Positions 9,136 to 16,687 of a stretch of 64,000 nucleotides of DNA are shown here, piece after piece (position 1 is the first letter of the stretch; the number at the start of each line of letters is the position of its first letter). This DNA is from Flavobacterium plurextorum (GTDB taxonomy: Bacteria; Bacteroidota; Bacteroidia; Flavobacteriales; Flavobacteriaceae). The stretch is taken from assembly GCF_002217395.1 (NCBI RefSeq), contig NZ_MUHD01000042.1, positions 29,960 through 93,959 on the forward strand. Reading direction: 5' to 3'. The translations under genes were made by a program, and so were the position numbers. The notes under the pieces were generated by a model that was not told the origin of the DNA, did not search any database, and saw only the letters and a list, made by a program, of their open reading frames with translations.

Positions 9136-9327
9136 CTAGCAGCAAAGACGATTTGTATCGCAGATACCTGCTTCAGTATTTATTGGACATGTCCCACCAC
9201 TTGGTATCAACACGCATCCGGCTTCAATTGCAAATACCCAGCATTCTGGAATACCTCCTTTTATCGTTTTTTGCTCATTTTTACTAATATGCTGAGCATG
9301 TTTCAGATTTAAAATTTTCTTTAACAT
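9136..9327 (-). CDS. Double-glycine leader peptide, six-cysteine core
   Basis: A 63-aa precursor with leader MLKKILNLKHAQHISKNEQK and the cleavage site TIKGG at residues 21-25. The core (38 aa) carries six cysteines and ends in a Cys-Cys pair (NRLCC). The leader is of the bacteriocin-signal type common in Flavobacteriia and is clearly homologous to that of the neighbour at 9371. The order VKOR, peptide, peptide on one strand with small gaps (53 and 43 nt) implies an operon. The even cysteine number fits oxidation to disulfides by the VKOR protein. Its activity is not predictable. Confidence 0.78.
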   Translation of the reverse strand: MLKKILNLKHAQHISKNEQKTIKGGIPECWVFAIEAGCVLIPSGGTCPINTEAGICDTNRLCC

Positions 9328-9370
9328 AACTATTTAAATTTATTTTCGAATCTTTTACAATTGCGCTATC

Positions 9371-9559
9371 TTAATTTACGCTGGCGTAATTCAAATCTAA
9401 CGAGTAATACTCGGCACAATCTTCAAAGGTCAAACCAGATCTGCTATACCATGTGTCACATTTTGAAGTAGCTTCTTTAACGTTTGTACCTACTATTGTT
9501 TTTTGTTCACTGGCAGTAATCTCTTGTGATCCTTCCAGATTTAGAATGTTTTTTAACAT
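9371..9559 (-). CDS. Leader peptide with degenerate cleavage site, two-cysteine core
   Basis: A 62-aa precursor whose leader MLKNILNLEGSQEITASEQK matches that of the 9136 peptide. At the processing point it reads TIVGT instead of TIKGG, so the second Gly is replaced by Thr25. The core has two cysteines (TSKCDTW and FEDCAEYY) and is acidic and Tyr-rich. C39 peptidases normally require Gly at P2 and Gly, Ala or Ser at P1, so processing may be slow or absent. It could be a non-exported decoy, an accessory peptide or an early pseudogene. It is the first gene after the VKOR gene. Confidence 0.68.
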   Translation of the reverse strand: MLKNILNLEGSQEITASEQKTIVGTNVKEATSKCDTWYSRSGLTFEDCAEYYSLDLNYASVN

Positions 9560-9612
9560 AACTCTTGATTTATTCGGTTTGGGGGGGAACTCTATTTTTA
9601 TTCTATTTGAAA

Positions 9613-11172
9613 CTAAGCTGTTTTTTCAAGAACCGCTTCTTTCTGTTCTGCAAAATCATTTAAAAAATACTTCAATTCATTTAGCTCATATTCACTTGGA
9701 AACAAGCCCTCATTTACAATTTTTACTGGAGTATAATTGAAGTTATTTTTAGAACACCATTCATACTGTTTATTTATTTCCTGCTTAACAATCATACTAA
9801 CGGAATCAACAGGCCATTTTTTTAACCATTTTTTAAGATTCATTTTTTTAATATGCCAATCTGAAATTGCTTCGACTGTTTTTCCTGGAGTTGATCTGTT
9901 TATTGACAAAAGCCTTTCGACAACAACTTTATACGGATTATCGACATTCTCTGGATTAACATTAAACAATACGTTCAAAAATATTTTATCAGGAAATTTC
10001 AAAACTAAGTCAAAAGCTTCTTGAAATGTTTTATGACAGTGTACACAACTTGGACTTACAATTACAGTAAGTTTTACGGCGGCACTTCTATTTCCAAAAT
10101 TTAATCCTCTTAAATCTTCAAGTCCGTTGGTATAAGAAACTTTCTTAGACAAGAAATCAAGTAATGAATAATTTCTTTTAAACTTCTTTAGCTCTTTTAA
10201 AGTGTTTTCATTATTAAGAACATTTTTAGCAATTGATTTTATAACATACCAAATTGGCACCAAAAGAATTAAAGAAAAAAGAAATGGAAAAATCGCCTCG
10301 AAACTAAAATTCAAAGTAAACAAGTCTGATGAAAACCAAATTAAACTTTGCGTAAAAATCAAGAACGAAACCATTAAACACATTACACACCATTTTTGAA
10401 GTTCAAATTTTTGAATCCATATAGATGATACAATTACTGGAATTGCTAATAAACTCAAGAATCCAACAAAAACAGATGAACTTAAAGGCTGTACTAAAAT
10501 TGCTATAAATGACGCTCCAAAGAAAAGCAGCGGGAGATCAGAAAAACTAATCCATTTATCACTATAATTTTCATCAAAATTTAGTACTGAGCTGCATGAT
10601 GAATTTGCACTTAGATTACAAAATTTCGAAATAATGCCATTTTTAAAACCTAGTTTTTCCTGAACAATTAAAATACTAACAACTAATCCTAAAGCCGAGG
10701 TTAGTAAAAATATACTGCTGTATAAAGTATATGCATTATAAAAGAACGATAACCCTGCTAAAAGTAAAAATGGCAAGAAGTATTTTAATCCGCTCAATTC
10801 AACTTTTAAATTTTCTCTTGCAACTACATTATTAGGTTCGATTGCTACAATTACTCCATTCCAATCTAAAAGAAACTTATCATACGATATTTTTTGAACT
10901 CCTTTTTTAATGGTACTAATTCGAACAAAGTTTTTTGCTCTCTCAACTAATGTTAATTCATCTTTAAAATAAGCCAAAAAATTAGAAGGCAAATCAACGA
11001 TCTGCTCTTTAGAAACTCTTACTGCTGCATTCTCAATTGACAACAAATCGAAAGAATCTGTTATCGCAAATAAACTTGGATAATTAGGATGAGAAAGAAA
11101 CAAATCCTTAAACTCATTTTTCACTTCCGAGTATCTGTTTATTTGGAGAAATTTTTGAATAAGTTTTAACAT
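9613..11172 (-). CDS. VKOR-thioredoxin fusion with C39-like N-terminal domain
   Basis: A 519-aa membrane thiol oxidase. Residues 1-120 resemble a C39 peptidase-like domain without catalytic cysteine (SHPNYPSLFAITDSFDLL occupies that region). The VKOR domain follows, with several membrane helices, the loop cysteines CNLSANSSC and the active-site pair Cys262/Cys265 (KWCVMCLM). The C-terminal thioredoxin-like domain carries Cys376/Cys379 (SPSCVHCHKTF). VKOR proteins pass electrons from a Trx-like partner to quinone, forming disulfides in exported proteins. It leads the minus-strand run of Cys-containing peptides, so it probably oxidises them. Use of the N-terminal domain for leader binding is inference. 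Confidence 0.88.
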   Translation of the reverse strand: MLKLIQKFLQINRYSEVKNEFKDLFLSHPNYPSLFAITDSFDLLSIENAAVRVSKEQIVDLPSNFLAYFKDELTLVERAKNFVRISTIKKGVQKISYDKFLLDWNGVIVAIEPNNVVARENLKVELSGLKYFLPFLLLAGLSFFYNAYTLYSSIFLLTSALGLVVSILIVQEKLGFKNGIISKFCNLSANSSCSSVLNFDENYSDKWISFSDLPLLFFGASFIAILVQPLSSSVFVGFLSLLAIPVIVSSIWIQKFELQKWCVMCLMVSFLIFTQSLIWFSSDLFTLNFSFEAIFPFLFSLILLVPIWYVIKSIAKNVLNNENTLKELKKFKRNYSLLDFLSKKVSYTNGLEDLRGLNFGNRSAAVKLTVIVSPSCVHCHKTFQEAFDLVLKFPDKIFLNVLFNVNPENVDNPYKVVVERLLSINRSTPGKTVEAISDWHIKKMNLKKWLKKWPVDSVSMIVKQEINKQYEWCSKNNFNYTPVKIVNEGLFPSEYELNELKYFLNDFAEQKEAVLEKTA

Positions 11173-11664
11173 TCTTTGGACTGGTTTAAATCATAATTAC
11201 AGTACAAATATTGCTGTTTTTATTCGAAAAATAATCCTAAAAGTACACATTTTATCAATTATACTACATACAATTTATAAATTATAACTAGTACAATACA
11301 ATACACAACTATTTACAATACAAGTAGTTATCAAGCCAAACAGTCACTCAAAAAGCTCAAAACACCAATTTCGATCAAGGGTTTCTCATTTTATCTAGTT
11401 TTGACAAATCAGAAAACTTAAAATGCAAAAACATGACAAATCATAAACTAAAATTCGAAGATTTCTGAGTAAAAAAAACTACTTAAAAATCAAAAAAACA
11501 AGGTTCAAAAAGAGGTTTTCCTGCCCCCGAAAATTCTCAAAATGATCTGCGAAAAGCAAATATTGAGTTGTAAAATCAGCCAAAAAACTTTCCCAAAAAA
11601 CTCCAAATCTTGACAAAGGCCTACTTCATTTATTAAAAAAATAGTAACCCTAAAACATCAAATC
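11173..11664. other. 492-nt divergent intergenic region of the peptide island
   Basis: An AT-rich region between the minus-strand VKOR gene and the plus-strand peptide array. It should hold both promoters, but no clean TTG/TAnnTTTG pair was found on either strand; CAAATATT at 11205-11212 (minus-strand AATATTTG) is one base off the -7 consensus. Its right half contains the decayed first array copy (11433-11527) and the linker that precedes every array gene. Confidence 0.6.
11433..11527 (+). pseudogene. Decayed first copy of the Pro/Gly-rich peptide array
   Basis: Opens MTNHKLKFEDF, the array leader, then stops at TGA (11466-11468) where intact copies read CAA. After a shift of frame, the plus strand from 11479 reads LLKNQKNKVQKEVFLPP. 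This parallels the LSKKQQKRVQGGEIILPP of the first intact copy but lacks the Gly-Gly. The start-to-start distance to the next copy is 232 bp, the array period. Nonsense and frameshift together make a functional peptide unlikely. Confidence 0.72.
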
Positions 11665-11814
11665 ATGTCAAATCTGAAACTAAAATTCGAAGATTTTCAA
11701 GGAGAAAAGTTATCTAAAAAACAACAAAAAAGAGTCCAAGGAGGAGAAATTATACTGCCGCCTCCACCGCCGCCTATTGATCCTGGAAAAGGAGGATTGG
11801 GAGGCGTAAATTAA
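11665..11814 (+). CDS. Pro/Gly-rich leader peptide, array copy 1
   Basis: A 49-aa precursor. The leader MSNLKLKFEDFQGEKLSKKQ ends in RVQGG at residue 27. The core is EIIL, six prolines, then IDPGKGGLGGVN. The leader resembles the GG-type natural-product precursors of Bacteroidota, in which a helical leader of about 25 residues ends in Gly-Gly for C39 cleavage. The core has no cysteine, so the VKOR system is not needed for this peptide. No radical SAM, lanthipeptide or ATP-grasp modification enzyme is visible in the window. The mature function is unknown. Confidence 0.82.
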   Translation: MSNLKLKFEDFQGEKLSKKQQKRVQGGEIILPPPPPPIDPGKGGLGGVN

Positions 11815-11898
11815 AAAACGTCCTAATACAAACTCCAAATCTCGATTAAACACCTGCCCCTGTTTTAAAAAAATCCACAACCCTAAAAACATTAAAAC

Positions 11899-12054
11899 AT
11901 GTCAAATCAAAAATTAAAATTCGAAGATTTTCAAGTAGAGAAATTATCTAAAACCCATCAAAAAGCGATAAGAGGAGGAGATGGCACTGATTTAGATATA
12001 ATTCCGCCGCCACCGGTTGACCCAGGAAAAGGAGGATGCGGAGGCGTTGCGTAA
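11899..12054 (+). CDS. Pro/Gly-rich leader peptide, array copy 2
   Basis: A 51-aa precursor with leader MSNQKLKFEDFQVEKLSKTH and the site AIRGG at residue 27. The core opens DGTDLDII, then four prolines, then VDPGKGGCGGVA. It is the only array member with a cysteine, which replaces the variable residue inside the conserved PGKGGxGG tail. A lone cysteine could allow dimerisation or thiol modification; that is inference. The tail is otherwise the same as in the other copies. Confidence 0.82.
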   Translation: MSNQKLKFEDFQVEKLSKTHQKAIRGGDGTDLDIIPPPPVDPGKGGCGGVA

Positions 12055-12120
12055 AAGCAGCTAACTATTCTAAATAAAATACCCCACTTTAAAAACCCAC
12101 AACACTAAAAATAGTAAATC

Positions 12121-12270
12121 ATGTCAAATCAAAAATTAAAATTCGAGGACTTTCAAGGAGAAAAAATTTCTAAGAATCAGCAAAAAACAGTAAGAGGAGG
12201 AGATGATCCAAATCCACCACCACCGCCGCCTATTGATCCAGGAAAAGGAGGATTGGGAGGCGCTACTTAA
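12121..12270 (+). CDS. Pro/Gly-rich leader peptide, array copy 3
   Basis: A 49-aa precursor with leader MSNQKLKFEDFQGEKISKNQ and the site TVRGG at residue 27. The core is DDPN, six prolines, then IDPGKGGLGGAT. The core closely matches copy 1 after its first four residues, so diversity is concentrated immediately after the cleavage site. The length is below most automatic gene-calling cut-offs, and the gene is supported mainly by its conservation with the neighbouring copies. Confidence 0.82.
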   Translation: MSNQKLKFEDFQGEKISKNQQKTVRGGDDPNPPPPPPIDPGKGGLGGAT

Positions 12271-12349
12271 AAAAATGCCCGAAACGAACTAAGCCCCAAT
12301 CAAAAACCTACACTTTATTTTAAATCCACAACACTAAATATATCAAAAC

Positions 12350-12511
12350 ATGTCAAATCAAAAATTAAAATTCGAAGATTTTCAAGGAGAAGAATTATCT
12401 AAAAACCATCTAAAAGCAGTAAAAGGAGGAGGAGAAAATGATACTGATGAACAATCACCTGATGCTATACCTGTTGATCCTGGAAAAGGAGGCGGCGGAG
12501 GTGCTTTATAA
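12350..12511 (+). CDS. Pro/Gly-rich leader peptide, array copy 4
   Basis: A 53-aa precursor with leader MSNQKLKFEDFQGEELSKNH and the site AVKGG at residue 27. The core (GENDTDEQSPDAIPVDPGKG, then GGGGAL) lacks the polyproline run of the other copies and is strongly acidic, but keeps the DPGKGGxGG tail. Conservation of both ends with replacement of the middle suggests the tail is a recognition or functional element and the middle is free to vary. The gene converges on the AraC-type regulator, whose stop lies 39 nt away. Confidence 0.8.
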   Translation: MSNQKLKFEDFQGEELSKNHLKAVKGGGENDTDEQSPDAIPVDPGKGGGGGAL

Positions 12512-12550
12512 AATTTGAATCACAGAAATGGTTATCTCAAATAACTATTA

Positions 12551-14314
12551 TTAAATATTATTCGCAAATTGAGCTGGAGATACTCCAGTTCTTTTGCGAA
12601 ACGATTTTGCAAAAGAAACTGCATTTTTAAAACCAACACTTTCTGCAATAGCTTGTGTAGAATATTTTCGGTACATATGGTTCGTAATCATTTCATTGAT
12701 TACGTAATTAATTTTCAACTCATTAGAATATTCTCCAAATGATTTACCAAATCGTTTATTAACTACATAAGACAAATAAGTTGTGTTTGTTTTTATTTTC
12801 TTTGCTACATAAGGCAAGGTAAAATCAGCATTTAAGTACTCTAACTTGTTCTCAAGAGCTAATAGTTTTTCGACAATTTTATTTTCTTTAGCCTCGTCGA
12901 TGCTCAGAGTAATATTTTCTTTTTTGAGCTGTGCTTCTTCTAATTCAAGAACTTCTTCTTGTATTTCTGGCTGCGGTTCAACTAATTCGCTGTTATTTTT
13001 CTTCTCAATATTTGCTTTAAATTCTTCTATTAAAGCATTCATTTTTTTATGTGCCTTATTTTTATCTCTAATGTTTTTAATTAAAAGAAATACAACACTT
13101 ACAAAGATTAATACATAAAAAACCTTAAGACCTCTATTTATTAGGACTTCATTTTTATACCTTTCTTCAATAGTAACCATTTCATCAGTAAGGTTGTTTA
13201 CACCTTGTTTATAGTTAACTTCTAAAGCTTCGGCACTTAATTTTTCCTCAAACTTCTCATAATTATCCAAGTAAATTCTTGAATGTTTATAAGCAAGTTC
13301 TGGTTTGTTTTGAATATTGTAAATTTTAGCTTGGTAATAATTTGATTTTAAATAATCAATAGCATTCGAATTTGTAATTGCAGAAATCGAGTCACATTTT
13401 TTAAAAAAAACTAATGCTCTGTCGTACTGTTTAGTTGTAAAATAAATATCACCTAAATTATAATTGGCAATACACAATATGTCTTTCTGATTATTTTGAT
13501 TGGATAAAAACACAACATCATAATATGTTTTTTCAGCATTTTTATAATCGCCCTTCCAGTTGTAGACATTCCCTAAACTTAATTTTGCTACTATTTTATT
13601 AGAAGCAAAATTTTGAGAATAATTTATGGTTTTCTTATAGTAATATTCTGCCGAATCAAGTAAATACCTCTTACTTGAATTTTTCATAAAGTAACTTTCA
13701 TAGGAACTCGCCAAACTCCGATTGAGGTTACTTTTAAGATTTAAAAACTGATCTTTACTAAAAACGTTTTCATTTTCATCAATAAATCGATCAATTTGCT
13801 TTACATTCTTAATTGCTAATTGATAGTTTCCTACTGCTTCATTCACTAACGAAATATTCATTTTGAACTTAACAAGCTGTTTTACATCATTAATTTGTAA
13901 AGACAACTTCATTCCTTCTTGATAAATTTCAAGAGCTTTTGCATAATTACCTCGATAGGCCTCAGCCAAACCTCCATAATTATAAACGTAAGATCTTAGT
14001 TGTGTTTTTTCTTTTGAGTCTGGTATTTTCTCTAAATATTGTAATGCTGCTTTATATCTTTCTTGAGACCTTTTTGAATCACCTTTAGCTTGAAAAATAG
14101 CGGTCATCGATCCATTTGCAAAAGCCAAATGCTTGTAATCTTTCGATTTAGCCATTTGCGAGGCATATACAAGAGCACTATCGACATTTGCGTTGAAATT
14201 TAGTCGGATTTTTTCTTGTAATAGTAAATACTCCTTTTCACTCATTACATTTGACTCTTGAGCAAATGCGCTATTTAGAACAAAAAAAAGTAGAAAAGAG
14301 ATGATCAGCCTCAT
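12551..14314 (-). CDS. TPR-membrane-AraC sensor regulator
   Basis: A 587-aa one-component regulator of a type common in Bacteroidota. It has a signal peptide (LIISFLLFFVLNSAFAQ), a periplasmic TPR region at about 60-370 (YKAALQYLEKIP, YAKALEIYQEGMKL), a membrane helix at about 393-413 (VFYVLIFVSVVFLLI), a charged linker and a C-terminal AraC HTH pair at about 480-585 ending SFRKRTGVSPAQFANN. TPR solenoids bind peptides, so it could sense peptides outside the inner membrane and regulate DNA inside. It sits convergently against the peptide array. A regulatory link is inferred from position only. Confidence 0.85.
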   Translation of the reverse strand: MRLIISFLLFFVLNSAFAQESNVMSEKEYLLLQEKIRLNFNANVDSALVYASQMAKSKDYKHLAFANGSMTAIFQAKGDSKRSQERYKAALQYLEKIPDSKEKTQLRSYVYNYGGLAEAYRGNYAKALEIYQEGMKLSLQINDVKQLVKFKMNISLVNEAVGNYQLAIKNVKQIDRFIDENENVFSKDQFLNLKSNLNRSLASSYESYFMKNSSKRYLLDSAEYYYKKTINYSQNFASNKIVAKLSLGNVYNWKGDYKNAEKTYYDVVFLSNQNNQKDILCIANYNLGDIYFTTKQYDRALVFFKKCDSISAITNSNAIDYLKSNYYQAKIYNIQNKPELAYKHSRIYLDNYEKFEEKLSAEALEVNYKQGVNNLTDEMVTIEERYKNEVLINRGLKVFYVLIFVSVVFLLIKNIRDKNKAHKKMNALIEEFKANIEKKNNSELVEPQPEIQEEVLELEEAQLKKENITLSIDEAKENKIVEKLLALENKLEYLNADFTLPYVAKKIKTNTTYLSYVVNKRFGKSFGEYSNELKINYVINEMITNHMYRKYSTQAIAESVGFKNAVSFAKSFRKRTGVSPAQFANNI

Positions 14315-14454
14315 TCAATTTATGTTTTTGGAATCTCAAAATTAGGTTATAAATTATCAATAAACTAAAAATAATTTACCTTATTTGTGATTATTTTGTA
14401 ACTAATATGTATAAATGTAACAATTTTACTTTGTTTTGTTATATTTATATTGCG

Positions 14455-14462
14455 TAAATTTG
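14455..14462 (+). promoter_or_regulatory. Putative -7 element of the acyl-CoA dehydrogenase gene
   Basis: TAAATTTG fits TAnnTTTG, 20 nt before the ATG. A TTG at 14436-14438 would give a 16-nt spacer, slightly short. Confidence 0.5.
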
Positions 14463-14482
14463 TTTAGTAAAACTATACAAAA

Positions 14483-15661
14483 ATGAAACCAGATTTATTT
14501 CAAGCTCCAGATTATTACAATCTTGATGATTTATTAACAGACGAACACAAACTAGTTAGAGAGTCTGCACGTGCATGGGTTAAAAGAGAAGTTTCTCCTA
14601 TTATTGAGGAATTTGCTCAAAAAGCAGAATTTCCTAAACAGATCATAAAAGGTCTAGGAGAAATTGGCGGATTTGGACCTTATATTCCTGTAGAATATGG
14701 AGGTGCAGGTTTAGACCAAATTTCGTATGGTTTAATTATGCAGGAAATAGAACGAGGTGATTCTGGTGTAAGATCTACGTCATCTGTTCAATCTTCATTA
14801 GTAATGTATCCTATTTGGAAGTATGGAAATGAAGAGCAGCGAATGAGGTTTTTACCAAAACTGGCAACAGGTGAATATATAGGATGCTTTGGTTTAACCG
14901 AACCAGATCATGGATCGGATCCTGGAAGCATGATTACCAATTTTAAAGATATGGGTGACCATTATCTTTTAAATGGTGCTAAAATGTGGATTTCAAATGC
15001 TCCTTTTGCTGACATTGCTGTTGTTTGGGCAAAAAACGAAGAAGGACGTATTCATGGTTTAATCGTTGAACGAGGAATGGAAGGTTTTACAACTCCTGAA
15101 ACTCATAATAAATGGTCACTTCGCGCATCTGCAACTGGTGAATTGATTTTTGATAATGTAAAAGTGCCTAAAGAAAACCTTTTACCAAACAAATCTGGTT
15201 TAGGCGCACCGCTTGGCTGTTTAGATTCTGCTCGATATGGAATCGCTTGGGGTGCAATTGGAGCAGCAATGGATTGTTATGATACTGCTTTAAGATATGC
15301 CAAAGAAAGAATCCAGTTTGGAAAACCAATTGGAGGAACACAATTACAGCAAAAAAAATTAGCCGAAATGATTACCGAAATCACAAAAGCTCAATTATTA
15401 ACTTGGCGTTTAGGAGTTTTAAGAAACGAAGGAAAAGCGACGACAGCACAAATTTCGATGGCAAAACGCAACAATGTAGATATGGCAATTCACATTGCAA
15501 GAGAAGCCAGACAAATGCTGGGCGGAATGGGAATCACTGGCGAATACTCAATTATGCGCCATATGATGAATCTTGAAAGTGTTATTACTTATGAAGGAAC
15601 TCATGACATTCATTTATTAATTACTGGAATGGATGTAACTGGAATTTCGGCATTTAAATAA
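14483..15661 (+). CDS. gcdH: Acyl-CoA dehydrogenase, glutaryl-CoA dehydrogenase type
   Basis: A soluble FAD enzyme of 392 aa, the usual length for the family. It has the three-domain acyl-CoA dehydrogenase layout with FAD/substrate motifs CFGLTEPDHGSDPGSM and WISNAP, and the C-terminal GGMGITGEY. The catalytic base is Glu371 in TYEGTHDIH. The motif RSTSSVQSSLVM, containing the Arg that recognises the glutaryl carboxylate, points to glutaryl-CoA dehydrogenase (glutaryl-CoA to crotonyl-CoA plus CO2 in Lys/Trp breakdown). No other genes of that pathway are adjacent. Confidence 0.88.
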   Translation: MKPDLFQAPDYYNLDDLLTDEHKLVRESARAWVKREVSPIIEEFAQKAEFPKQIIKGLGEIGGFGPYIPVEYGGAGLDQISYGLIMQEIERGDSGVRSTSSVQSSLVMYPIWKYGNEEQRMRFLPKLATGEYIGCFGLTEPDHGSDPGSMITNFKDMGDHYLLNGAKMWISNAPFADIAVVWAKNEEGRIHGLIVERGMEGFTTPETHNKWSLRASATGELIFDNVKVPKENLLPNKSGLGAPLGCLDSARYGIAWGAIGAAMDCYDTALRYAKERIQFGKPIGGTQLQQKKLAEMITEITKAQLLTWRLGVLRNEGKATTAQISMAKRNNVDMAIHIAREARQMLGGMGITGEYSIMRHMMNLESVITYEGTHDIHLLITGMDVTGISAFK

Positions 15662-15695
15662 TAAACAACTATTAAATTATACACAAAATCAATTT

Positions 15696-15725
15696 AAAAG
15701 GCTTCTTCTTACCAGGAAGCTTTTT
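15696..15725 (+). terminator. Terminator after the acyl-CoA dehydrogenase gene
   Basis: AAAAGGCTTC pairs with GAAGCTTTTT (one G-U) around a 10-nt loop, ending in a T run. The T run overlaps the TATCTTTG (15725-15732) that probably serves as -7 element of the next gene. Confidence 0.65.
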
Positions 15726-15748
15726 ATCTTTGTATAAAATTTTCATAC

Positions 15749-16531
15749 ATGAATATTGAAACTATACACAATAGCATTCAACCTCAAAAAGAGCAGCTTT
15801 TAAAACACTCTTTATACAACAAAATACACAGCATTGATGATCTTCACATCTTTTTAGAAAATCATGTTTTTGCTGTATGGGATTTTATGTCTTTATTAAA
15901 AGCTTTACAAGCCAAACTTACTTGCACAACAACGCCTTGGTTTGCTACCAAAAATCCTGAAACAAGATATTTAATCAATGAGATTGTTTTAGCAGAAGAA
16001 ACAGACTTAAGCATTGACGGCAGAAGACAAAGTCATTACGAAATGTATCTTGAAGCAATGGAAGACTGCGGCGCTGATACAACCGAAATTACTAAATTTT
16101 TGAATGAAGTAAATTCACTTCATAATATTTTTGTTGCCATAAAACAAAGTTCTGTTCATCCTGAAATAAAATCTTTCTTAGATTTTACTTTCAGAGTTAT
16201 TGAAGAAGGAAAACCGCATCAAATTGCTGCTGCTTTTACTTTTGGAAGAGAAGACTTAATTCCGAGTATGTTTACCGAAATCCTCAAAAACTTTCAAAAA
16301 AACTTTCCTGATACTGATTTAAGCAAACTTGTTTATTATTTCGAACGTCATATTGAACTTGATGCCGACGAACACGGACCAATGGCAATGCAGATGATTA
16401 CAGATTTATGTGAAGATGATGCGCAAAAATGGAAGGAAGTTGAAGAGGTTTCAATATTAGCTTTAGAAAAACGAATTGGACTTTGGAATGCTATTGAAGA
16501 AGAAATTCTGATGAAAACTGAAATGGTCTAA
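15749..16531 (+). CDS. DUF3050 family protein (heme-oxygenase-like fold)
   Basis: A 260-aa soluble protein recognised as DUF3050: it has the opening QPQKEQLLKHSLYNKIHSID, the HVFAVWDFMSLLKALQ block and a His/Glu-rich helical body (NEIVLAEETD, HIELDADEHGPMAM). Conserved His and Glu residues suggest a metal or diiron site, as in other proteins of this helical superfamily, but the reaction is not known. A TATCTTTG element lies 17 nt before the start. It appears to be a single-gene unit. Confidence 0.8.
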   Translation: MNIETIHNSIQPQKEQLLKHSLYNKIHSIDDLHIFLENHVFAVWDFMSLLKALQAKLTCTTTPWFATKNPETRYLINEIVLAEETDLSIDGRRQSHYEMYLEAMEDCGADTTEITKFLNEVNSLHNIFVAIKQSSVHPEIKSFLDFTFRVIEEGKPHQIAAAFTFGREDLIPSMFTEILKNFQKNFPDTDLSKLVYYFERHIELDADEHGPMAMQMITDLCEDDAQKWKEVEEVSILALEKRIGLWNAIEEEILMKTEMV

Positions 16532-16687
16532 AACAAAATAAGTTATTTAACGTAACTACTCTTTAAAAAATTCCAATAACTAAAACTGTTTTAACACCAG
16601 ATAAGTTATTGGATTTTTGTTTTTCACTACTAAATTGTGGTTTGAAGAAATTAAACTGTCTTAAAAAAGCAGATTAAAAACGAGATT

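Larger units (their letters stand above)
11433..12511 (+). repeat. Tandem gene array, about 230-bp period
   Basis: Five units start at 11433, 11665, 11899, 12121 and 12350, with spacings of 232, 234, 222 and 229 bp. Each unit has a conserved leader-coding part, a variable core and a similar untranslated linker; the linker before copies 2 to 4 contains a form of CCACAAC(C/A)CTAAA. Both genes and linkers are duplicated, so the array grew by unequal crossing-over of whole units. It is not a CRISPR: repeats are coding and the spacers are homologous. Confidence 0.88.

Noticed and set aside
11710..11892. Minus-strand 60-aa frame across the peptide array
   Set aside because: It is antisense to array copy 1 and its linker; the plus-strand frames recur with the same leader in every unit, so the minus-strand frame is a shadow.
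11433..12511. Regularly spaced repeats that might be a CRISPR array
   Set aside because: The period is about 230 bp, repeats are coding and both repeat and linker are homologous between units; no cas genes are present.
1957..14314. Radical-SAM or lanthipeptide type RiPP cluster
   Set aside because: No CxxxCxxC radical-SAM protein, LanM/LanB-like protein, ATP-grasp or YcaO enzyme is encoded in the window; only oxidation, cleavage and export functions are visible.
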